Of a DNA stretch of 12,914 nt, positions 7,708 through 12,914 are shown in pieces (within the stretch, counting starts at the first letter, position 1; each line of letters begins with the position of its first letter). The stretch covers positions 1-12,914 of the forward strand of contig JAJAYU010000403.1 of the NCBI GenBank assembly GCA_026786125.1, read 5' to 3'. The stretch is from Chamaesiphon sp. (GTDB lineage: Bacteria; Cyanobacteriota; Cyanobacteriia; Cyanobacteriales; Chamaesiphonaceae). The notes beneath the pieces are model-generated. The model did not search any database. It saw only the letters and a list, made by a program, of their open reading frames with translations, and was not told the DNA's origin. The translations under genes and the position numbers were made by a program.

Positions 7708-8533
7708 AATTTTTGATCAATACTTCCTCTACTTCACCTCTTTTTTCACCGTCTGAATTGATCGCCCGGTTAGCCTTGATAATATGGATATGATACCCTG
7801 AGTATAGATCTTTGATAAAGTCTACACAGGAATTAGATTGCATAAATTTAATTCCTTTTTTATTTAGCCTGTCGCAAGCTTCTTTTAATCTAATTTGATC
7901 GGATTCATTCCATCCACCTTGGATATATCCAGTAAAATTAGCACTGCCAGAAATAGGATGATAAGGGGGATCTAAATAAACGAAAGAATTTTTGTTAGCT
8001 TCTTTCAAAATTGTCTCGTAATCAGTATTCTCGATCCGAATATTATTAGAATTTAGGTAGGAATTCACAGCCCTAAGTGTTGGTTCATTGACGATATTTG
8101 GATTTTTGTATTTTCCAAATGGCGAGTTAAATTCACCAGAATTGTTCACCCTGTACAAGCCATTGTAGCAAGTCTTATTTAGATAGATAATTCTTGAAGC
8201 TCTAGCGACATCCGTCAATTGCTCAAATGCTGATGCTCTGTCTAAAGCACGTATTTCATAAAAATATTCGGATTCATTTTTGTGCTGTTGAAGATCTACA
8301 ATTAAATGTTCAAGATCATTTTTGATCACACGATAAACATTTACAAGTTCAGAATTAAAGTCGTTGATAATCGCATCTTTTGGTTGAAGATGAAAGAGTA
8401 CAGCACCTCCACCAATGAAAGGCTCGATATATACCTTGATTCCTTTCGGTAAATGCTGCTCGATCTCCGGCATTATTTGTCTTTTACCTCCTACCCATTT
8501 TAAAAATGGTGCTATCAATCTATTTTTTGCCAT
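7700..8533 (-). CDS. DNA adenine-N6 methyltransferase, Dam/DpnM family (D12 class, predicted GATC-specific)
   Basis: A 277-residue S-adenosylmethionine-dependent methylase of the alpha class. In order: motif X FLKWVGGKRQI (10-20), motif I IEPFIGGGAVLFHL (36-49), NDFNSELVNVY, catalytic motif IV YLDPPY (186-191) and MQSNS (231-235). It looks most like M.DpnII (DpnM). The residues reported to contact GATC in E. coli Dam (K9, L122, R124, P134, Y138) all have counterparts here: K12 in the FLKW motif, L126 and R128 in NGLYRVN, P138 and Y142 in FNSPFGKYKNP. GATC is therefore the predicted target, giving GmATC. It is the first gene of an AT-rich pair, the putative endonuclease following with an 8-bp overlap. 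An 88-bp upstream region holds two dyad symmetries. A solitary regulatory methylase is the alternative, made less likely by the coupled partner. Confidence 0.92.
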   Translation of the reverse strand: MAKNRLIAPFLKWVGGKRQIMPEIEQHLPKGIKVYIEPFIGGGAVLFHLQPKDAIINDFNSELVNVYRVIKNDLEHLIVDLQQHKNESEYFYEIRALDRASAFEQLTDVARASRIIYLNKTCYNGLYRVNNSGEFNSPFGKYKNPNIVNEPTLRAVNSYLNSNNIRIENTDYETILKEANKNSFVYLDPPYHPISGSANFTGYIQGGWNESDQIRLKEACDRLNKKGIKFMQSNSCVDFIKDLYSGYHIHIIKANRAINSDGEKRGEVEEVLIKNYE

Positions 8534-8553
8534 GACTAACTTAGCGTACGAGA

Positions 8554-8584
8554 GTACTATAGTACCACTAATTTAGTCTAAATT
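8554..8584 (-). promoter_or_regulatory. Two adjacent dyad symmetries upstream of the methylase gene (candidate operator/promoter)
   Basis: GTACTATAGTAC at 8554-8565 is a perfect 12-bp palindrome ending 21 bases before the methylase ATG. AATTTAGTCTAAATT at 8570-8584 is a second inverted repeat with 7-bp arms around one central base. Read on the minus strand, TACTAT or TATAGT inside the first palindrome could serve as a -10 box, so a protein bound there would block transcription. No controller (C) protein gene is present, so autoregulation by the methylase or endonuclease (through its C-terminal helix-turn-helix) is the suggested reading. The promoter assignment is inference. Confidence 0.4.
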
Positions 8585-8621
8585 TAATCAGCACGATCGC
8601 AACTTGGATTTTAATCTACCG

Positions 8622-10718
8622 TTAGCTTTCAACTAATCCCGCTAGTTTATTGAGTTGTTGCACCAACAAGCTCAAGAATAGCCCTACGTCAGTGACGACC
8701 CCGATCGACTCGATCGAACCGCGATCGCTCAACTTCGTCACCACGGCTGGATTAATATCGATACAGACCATTTTCACACCTGCGGGGGTCATATTCCCGA
8801 CCCCGATCGAATGCAACATACTCGACAGCATCAAAATCAAGTCGGCACCTTCAATCAGATGAGCATATTCTGCCTGAGCTTCGATCAGATCCATCTTGGT
8901 ATCTGGCAGTGGGCCATCATCGCGGATCGATCCGGCGAGGGAAAAGGGGACATTGTGTTTGACGCATTCATACATCACCCCGCTGCGGAGCACACCCTGC
9001 TCAACCGCCTTGGCAATACTCCCACAACGACGAATCGTGTTAATTGCTTTGAGGTGATGGCGGTGTCCGCCGTGAACGGATACGCCGAGCTGCATATCCA
9101 CGCCCAATGAGGTGCCCATTAAGGATTGTTCGATATCGTGAACGGCGATCGCATTACCCCCTAGTAGGGCATGGACATAGCCCTCACGAATCAGTTGATT
9201 CAGGTGTTCACTGCCTCCAGTATGGATCACAACTGGCCCAGCTACTACGGCAACTTTACCACCGCGATCGCGAATTCGGCGCAAATCCCAAGCAACCTGT
9301 TCGACGACTAATTCTACCCGTCTTTCACTGGAGACACCCGCACCCATAAAGCTGAATTCTTCGGTGCTCTTTTTCAGGGTGGTAGTGGTGCGTTTAGTCC
9401 GAATTCCGGCACTGCCAACTACGACAGATTCACCTATCTGTAGATCGCGCAGCAACTTACATCGAGCCACTGCACCTGTAGCTGTCTGCGTCACGGCAAT
9501 CGCCCCATCCATCCGTTGTCCCTGCACCAAAACCCATTCGCCCGCGATCGAGACTTCCGTAGGATAGATCGTCGTGGCATAGAAATCATCCGCAGCGACA
9601 CCTTGCTGAGTCACAGGGGCTAGGTTAGCATCCGAAATGTCTCCAGCGGTATCAATTGCACCCAGGTCGATTAATTGCCCCATAATATCCGCCATGACGA
9701 TCGAATCGGGAGCAGAAACCTTTACCTCCGCTACAGAGGTATCTAACCGCTGTTCGCCCAGCTTGAAATTCGCAACTTGAAAACTACCGCCACCCGCCAC
9801 GATCGTATCTAGGACGCGATTTACTAAACCGGAATCGAGTAAATGACCCTCTAGTTGGATCGTCCGGCTTTGAACTGTAGATGATTGGGGTGAGACTTGA
9901 TGCGGTTCTGTTACTTTGAGAGTCAAACATTTAGCCGCTCCACCCGCTTTGAGAAATTCTGTCAGCGGTGTTTCAACAACAGTAAAACCACGCTCTGCCA
10001 AACTTTGTTTTAAGCCATCACTGACTTTATTCATCACCACAATTCGGTCGATGTTCACCGTATTGCAGGCAAAATTCACCGCATCAGCTTCATCAATGGC
10101 AATCCTTTTCTCTGCCGGAACTCGTAATTCAATCAGGCGATTGGAATAAGTATCAAACGCCGCCGGATAATATAATAGATATCCATCGGTCAGTGGGCAA
10201 AAACAAGTATCTAGATGATAGAACCTTCGATCGACCAATCGTAATGACAGCACTTCTACATCCAACCACTCGGCTAAATAAGGATGGGAATCTAGTTCCG
10301 ATCGAAAGCCATAACCCGCCCACAACCAATTTCCAGCTCGATCGATCAACGCGTCACCAGCACCCTCAAATGGCAAGTTCTTGGGCAACGTATGCACCTT
10401 ATACCCCTGACTTTCAAACCATGCTTGAAAATAAGGTTCCTCACCCTGACGTTCGGGATGGAAAAAGCGACTCAGTACCACTGTATCGCCTAAGATTAAC
10501 CCCGCATTTGCCGTAAATACCATATCTGGCCAACCTTTCTGGGGTTCGACTAGATCGATCGTTGCGTATGTTTGCAATACTTGGTACAGCTGATCCCATT
10601 GAGCCTCGGCGCGATCTCGACTCGATCGATGAATATTGCCCTCCATCCACGGATTAATCACATAATCCACATCATAATGATGGGGCGCACACATCAGAAT
10701 TAGTACTTTATCAGTCAT
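8622..10718 (-). CDS. agrE: Arginine dihydrolase / ornithine cyclodeaminase-type bifunctional enzyme (AgrE/ArgZ)
   Basis: A 698-residue cytoplasmic enzyme of arginine catabolism. The N-terminal domain (about 1-285) is the guanidine-group-modifying fold that hydrolyses arginine directly to ornithine, CO2 and two ammonia. The middle and C-terminal part (about 286-698) is the LOR/SDH-type domain with a Rossmann segment (VAVVAGPVVIHTGG), linked in Anabaena AgrE to ornithine-to-proline conversion. Key residues fall at the positions reported for Synechocystis ArgZ: N22 (YVINPW), N71 (FTANAG), H168 (FYHLDTCFCP) and catalytic C264 (GGAAKCLTLKV). Length compares with about 700 residues for AgrE/ArgZ. 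It lies near cphB and cphA, whose product releases arginine on mobilisation, so it would act downstream of cyanophycinase and isoaspartyl dipeptidase. No NtcA site was seen just upstream. Confidence 0.95.
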   Translation of the reverse strand: MTDKVLILMCAPHHYDVDYVINPWMEGNIHRSSRDRAEAQWDQLYQVLQTYATIDLVEPQKGWPDMVFTANAGLILGDTVVLSRFFHPERQGEEPYFQAWFESQGYKVHTLPKNLPFEGAGDALIDRAGNWLWAGYGFRSELDSHPYLAEWLDVEVLSLRLVDRRFYHLDTCFCPLTDGYLLYYPAAFDTYSNRLIELRVPAEKRIAIDEADAVNFACNTVNIDRIVVMNKVSDGLKQSLAERGFTVVETPLTEFLKAGGAAKCLTLKVTEPHQVSPQSSTVQSRTIQLEGHLLDSGLVNRVLDTIVAGGGSFQVANFKLGEQRLDTSVAEVKVSAPDSIVMADIMGQLIDLGAIDTAGDISDANLAPVTQQGVAADDFYATTIYPTEVSIAGEWVLVQGQRMDGAIAVTQTATGAVARCKLLRDLQIGESVVVGSAGIRTKRTTTTLKKSTEEFSFMGAGVSSERRVELVVEQVAWDLRRIRDRGGKVAVVAGPVVIHTGGSEHLNQLIREGYVHALLGGNAIAVHDIEQSLMGTSLGVDMQLGVSVHGGHRHHLKAINTIRRCGSIAKAVEQGVLRSGVMYECVKHNVPFSLAGSIRDDGPLPDTKMDLIEAQAEYAHLIEGADLILMLSSMLHSIGVGNMTPAGVKMVCIDINPAVVTKLSDRGSIESIGVVTDVGLFLSLLVQQLNKLAGLVES

Positions 10719-10870
10719 ATTTCAGGGGGATAGTGGGGACAGTGGAAAATCCCCTCCTTGGAGGGGTGCCCGCAGGGTGGGGTGGGTAGATCTACGCATC
10801 AACTCCAAGGCTACAAAATGTTTACGCCACCTTGGTAGGGATAATTCATGAATTACCCCTACCAAGGTGG
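10719..10870. other. Spacer between DUF2283 and agrE
   Basis: A 152-bp non-coding gap that is almost entirely made of repeat structure: the GC-rich repeat and the 46-bp palindrome described separately, joined by about 37 bp of unremarkable sequence. No open frame or clear agrE promoter could be assigned. Confidence 0.5.
10747..10788. repeat. GC-rich interspersed repeat-like element
   Basis: A purine/pyrimidine-skewed stretch starting with CCCCTCCTTGGAGGGG (10751-10766), a 7-bp stem with a two-base loop, followed by GTGCCCGCAGGGTGGGGTGG. The same kind of sequence recurs between genes in many cyanobacterial genomes (from memory; only one copy lies in this window). It sits between agrE and DUF2283, just upstream of the agrE start. 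It may be a mobile or structured palindromic repeat with no coding capacity. Confidence 0.5.
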
Positions 10871-10871
10871 C
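10826..10871. repeat. 46-bp near-perfect palindrome (hairpin; possible terminator or dispersed palindromic repeat)
   Basis: The left arm GCCACCTTGGTAGGG (10826-10840) and right arm CCCTACCAAGGTGGC (10857-10871) are exact reverse complements, and the centre TAATTCATGAATTA (10842-10855) is itself a perfect palindrome. Only the pair 10841/10856 (A opposite C) fails. The right end coincides with the last base of the DUF2283 stop codon, so a transcript of that gene would end in a stem of about 20 bp. No strong T-run follows on the minus strand, so termination would not be of the textbook kind. The GTAGGGG...CCCCTAC core resembles dispersed palindromes seen in other cyanobacteria (from memory). Confidence 0.75.
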
Positions 10872-11107
10872 TAGATCCTACAACTTTTAATTTGCGGCTT
10901 GTCTACATTGGCTTCACCCACCAGGTATGAAATAGCCCGTGGATTATCCATCTTCTTTGAGGCATTGGCAATTTCCAAACCGATCGCATTGCCATCACCG
11001 TCATAGTCTAAAACCAAGCCTGGGGCAATTTGAGCCGTTTCCTCAACAGTCATTTCGATGAAAGTGATTTGTAAAATATCCTTGTCTGGGTCATAAATAA
11101 CTTTCAT
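10871..11107 (-). CDS. DUF2283 domain small protein
   Basis: A 78-residue protein matching the DUF2283 family: MKVIYDPDKDILQITF, then ETAQIAPGLVLDYDGDGNAIGLEIANASKK, a compact beta fold with the signature E-x(6)-G-x(3)-D-x-D-x(2)-G. Function is unknown. Family members often occur next to a DUF4258 protein in what look like toxin-antitoxin pairs, with DUF2283 as the likely antitoxin. Here the 230 bp upstream contain no such partner, so this is an orphan, or its partner was lost. The ATG is preceded by AAGGA 11 bases upstream, a usable ribosome binding site. The stop codon abuts the 46-bp palindrome. It lies 152 bp upstream of agrE on the same strand; co-transcription is possible but interrupted by the palindrome. 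Confidence 0.85.
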   Translation of the reverse strand: MKVIYDPDKDILQITFIEMTVEETAQIAPGLVLDYDGDGNAIGLEIANASKKMDNPRAISYLVGEANVDKPQIKSCRI

Positions 11108-11337
11108 TACACGCTGTATCCTTTGCCGTGATACTTTTGCTACATATTTGGATTGAGCAATCCACTACCCTAATCCTAGTCATAGGTTAGACTGCTCTAA
11201 TGTATCATGGGTGACAAAAGTTCGCGTAATTCTCTCTAGCTAAACGATCGAAGTCAACCCTAAAATTTGACGCTGATATCGATTCAGCTCTTGATACTAG
11301 GAGCTATACTGAATTGATAAATATCTCGATCGACATC
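11108..11337. other. Divergent intergenic region between DUF2283 and the transglutaminase-like gene
   Basis: A 230-bp gap that should carry promoters for both directions. All three minus-strand frames upstream of DUF2283 were read for a DUF4258-type partner and none was found. A TATACT hexamer at 11305-11310 could be a -10 box for the plus-strand gene, but it is only about 28 bases before the ATG and no good -35 is spaced correctly. The imperfect stem-loop at 11155-11197 is the only structure seen. Confidence 0.4.
11155..11197. repeat. Imperfect stem-loop in the divergent intergenic region
   Basis: An inner stem pairs CTAATCCTA (11170-11178, one bulged T) with TAGGTTAG (11183-11190) across the four-base loop GTCA. 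An outer 5-bp stem GAGCA (11155-11159) / TGCTC (11193-11197) closes the structure. It sits between two divergent genes and could be an operator or an RNA structure in a leader; nothing further identifies it. Confidence 0.3.
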
Positions 11338-12914
11338 ATGATCAAGTCTGAAGGCACATTATCCGATCGACTATCACCACATCCCACCATTCTACCGATC
11401 GGTTTGTATGCCCTGTCAGGACTTGTGGCTGATGGCAAACTACTACTTGCGATCGATACTGTGCGCGGATATCTGGTTTCGATCAATCCAGATACCAATA
11501 ATACAACTATTCTCAATCCGCATCATGTTTCCGACTGGATTGGAGCGACAGGTTTGACGCTGTGGGAAGATACATTTTGGTATGCCAAGGGACAGGAAGT
11601 ACTATCGTGCAATCGTCAAACTCTCGCACCGACTGTCTTTACTCGTCTGCCCTATCCAGTCACGGGGGTTGCTGTCTGGGAGTCAAATGTATATGTGAGT
11701 TGTCAGAAATCTGGCTATATTCATGCGTTTGATCAAAACACGGGCGAATTGGTGGATAAGATCCCCCAGCCTGGAGTGGGGACGGAAACTCTAACGGTGA
11801 ATAAAGATGCGCTGTGGGTATGCGATCGAGCCGAGCAAACCGTCTACTGTCTAGATCGTACCACTGGAGTGATTAAATTCAGTGCGCTCACACCCTTTAG
11901 CTCTCCAACGGGGATTACCTTTTACGCGCCTGGAGCTGAGGAGCCGACTTGCTATGTTGCTTATGCCGATGAAGAACCCTACATTCGCGACGATCCTAAT
12001 GCTAAATCGCCCTATCAATTGACATTCCGCGATCGAACATTCATCCATCCCCTCTACATCCACCACAACCCTACTGCCCACTACACCCGCTCTAACGGCT
12101 TCCTGGTGGAAATGTCCTACGTCGAAGAATTGCTCCCCCTCGAAGCTGTCACCCTAAACAATGTTGAGTGGCGAATTGCGCTCCCATCCGATACCCTCCG
12201 TCAGCAGGTGCGCCAGTTTGAACCCATCGGACAGGAATTTGAGATCGAAGAAAAGGAAGGACAAAAAGTAGCAGTCTTTAAATTCGATCGAATCAATCCC
12301 CATCAAGGCGGCTTAATTGGCTGGAAAGCCGTGATCGAAATGTACGGACTCAAATATTCCCTCGCTCCCGCCGATATTGATGATAGTCTCACCCTGCCCA
12401 GTGAATTGGCACAATATTTAGTCGATGACGATGATCTAGCAATGGATACCGAAACAATGCGCCAAGCAGCCAAAGAATCCGCTGGCACCGAAACGAACGT
12501 GCTGCGGAAGATGCTCAAGATTCGTAATTATGTCTACGATAGGCTTTCCTATGGCATCCAGCCTCGGATTGACACCCCCGATGTCGCTCTTGCTCGTGGG
12601 GTTGGCTCCTGTGGAGAATATGTAGGAGTTCTCCTCGCCCTCTCCCGCCTGAATGGAATCGCTTGTCGGACGATCGGACGGTATAAATGTCCTGCATATC
12701 CCGATCGCCGAAACATGCCCCTTCAGCCCGATTTTAACCATGTCTGGTTGGAGTTTTATGTACCTGGAGTCGGCTGGCTACCAATGGAATCAAACATGGA
12801 CGACACGATCGAGCGGGGACCATATCCCCAGCGGTTTTTCATGGGTTTAGCCTGGTATCACACCGAAATTGGCAAGGGGATCTCGTTTGAAAAAATGAAA
12901 GCCGCCGATAAACC
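11338..12914 (+). CDS. Transglutaminase-like protein with N-terminal beta-propeller-like region (3' truncated by window)
   Basis: The frame is open from the ATG at 11338 through 525 codons to the window end. Residues about 20-210 show repeated strand patterns with an aromatic or polar turn (TGLTLWEDTFWYA, TGVAVWESNVYVS, ETLTVNKDALWVC, TVYCLDRTTGVI), as in YVTN/PQQ-like propellers. After a linker, the part from about 385 is a transglutaminase core: C425 in GVGSCGEYVGVLLALSRLNGI and H468 in DFNHVWLEFYVPGVGW. The usual third catalytic residue, Asp of a W-x-P-x-D motif, is replaced by E484 (WLPMESNMDD). No signal peptide or membrane segment is seen. Function, probably cysteine-peptidase-like or structural, is unknown. 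An alternative TTG start at 11314 adds eight residues and has AGGAG ten bases upstream, whereas the ATG lacks a ribosome binding site at normal distance. Confidence 0.85.
   Translation, partial: MIKSEGTLSDRLSPHPTILPIGLYALSGLVADGKLLLAIDTVRGYLVSINPDTNNTTILNPHHVSDWIGATGLTLWEDTFWYAKGQEVLSCNRQTLAPTVFTRLPYPVTGVAVWESNVYVSCQKSGYIHAFDQNTGELVDKIPQPGVGTETLTVNKDALWVCDRAEQTVYCLDRTTGVIKFSALTPFSSPTGITFYAPGAEEPTCYVAYADEEPYIRDDPNAKSPYQLTFRDRTFIHPLYIHHNPTAHYTRSNGFLVEMSYVEELLPLEAVTLNNVEWRIALPSDTLRQQVRQFEPIGQEFEIEEKEGQKVAVFKFDRINPHQGGLIGWKAVIEMYGLKYSLAPADIDDSLTLPSELAQYLVDDDDLAMDTETMRQAAKESAGTETNVLRKMLKIRNYVYDRLSYGIQPRIDTPDVALARGVGSCGEYVGVLLALSRLNGIACRTIGRYKCPAYPDRRNMPLQPDFNHVWLEFYVPGVGWLPMESNMDDTIERGPYPQRFFMGLAWYHTEIGKGISFEKMKAADK

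Noticed and set aside
8811..9110. A 99-residue plus-strand open frame antisense to agrE
   Set aside because: Fully contained in the conserved C-terminal domain of agrE; no recognisable protein.
12436..12741. Minus-strand open frames within the transglutaminase-like gene (also near 11851-12081)
   Set aside because: They oppose a continuous 525-codon plus-strand frame with clear transglutaminase motifs; low-complexity translations with no family resemblance.
1..12914. tRNA, rRNA, CRISPR arrays, transposases
   Set aside because: Each intergenic gap was read for cloverleaf ends, regularly spaced repeats and insertion-sequence genes; none was found.

Overview
The window is chromosomal DNA from a cyanobacterium. 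The protein set says so (cyanophycin synthetase and cyanophycinase, AgrE/ArgZ arginine dihydrolase, an XisH/XisI pair), and so does the dense scatter of CGATCG and HIP1-type GCGATCGC octamers through the core genes. The exact genus cannot be fixed from this sequence; the extreme CGATCG density would suit a Chamaesiphon- or Crinalium-like genome, but that is a guess.

Layout. The left edge holds the 3' end of a plus-strand sensor histidine kinase (1-204). It converges on a long minus-strand block that, read in the direction of transcription (right to left), runs: DUF2283 small protein (11107-10871), agrE/argZ (10718-8622), Dam/DpnM-type DNA adenine methyltransferase (8533-7700), putative PD-(D/E)XK restriction endonuclease (7707-6412), cphB cyanophycinase (about 6281-5430), xisH (5437-5024), xisI (5036-4701), cphA cyanophycin synthetase (4414-1697) and a pepP-type aminopeptidase P (1592-282). 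On the right, a plus-strand transglutaminase-like protein with a beta-propeller-like N-terminus starts at 11338 and runs off the end.

How the genes fit together. cphA makes the Asp/Arg storage polymer cyanophycin and cphB degrades it to beta-Asp-Arg dipeptides. Once an isoaspartyl dipeptidase (not in this window) has split these, AgrE can turn the released arginine into ornithine, ammonia and then proline. The window therefore holds synthesis, mobilisation and arginine catabolism of one nitrogen reserve close together. A perfect GTA-N8-TAC sequence with a plausible -10 box lies upstream of cphA, as expected for control by NtcA.

Two accessory modules interrupt this neighbourhood. An AT-rich two-gene restriction-modification cassette sits between agrE and cphB. 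Its methyltransferase keeps all the residues I associate with GATC recognition in Dam. An xisH-xisI pair overlaps the 3' end of cphB and separates it from cphA. The most interesting points are the apparent translational coupling cphB-xisH-xisI, a predicted GATC-specific cassette living in a GATC-saturated genome, two dyad symmetries in the cassette promoter region, and a 46-bp almost perfect palindrome abutting the DUF2283 stop codon. I saw no tRNA, rRNA, CRISPR array, transposase or integrase.
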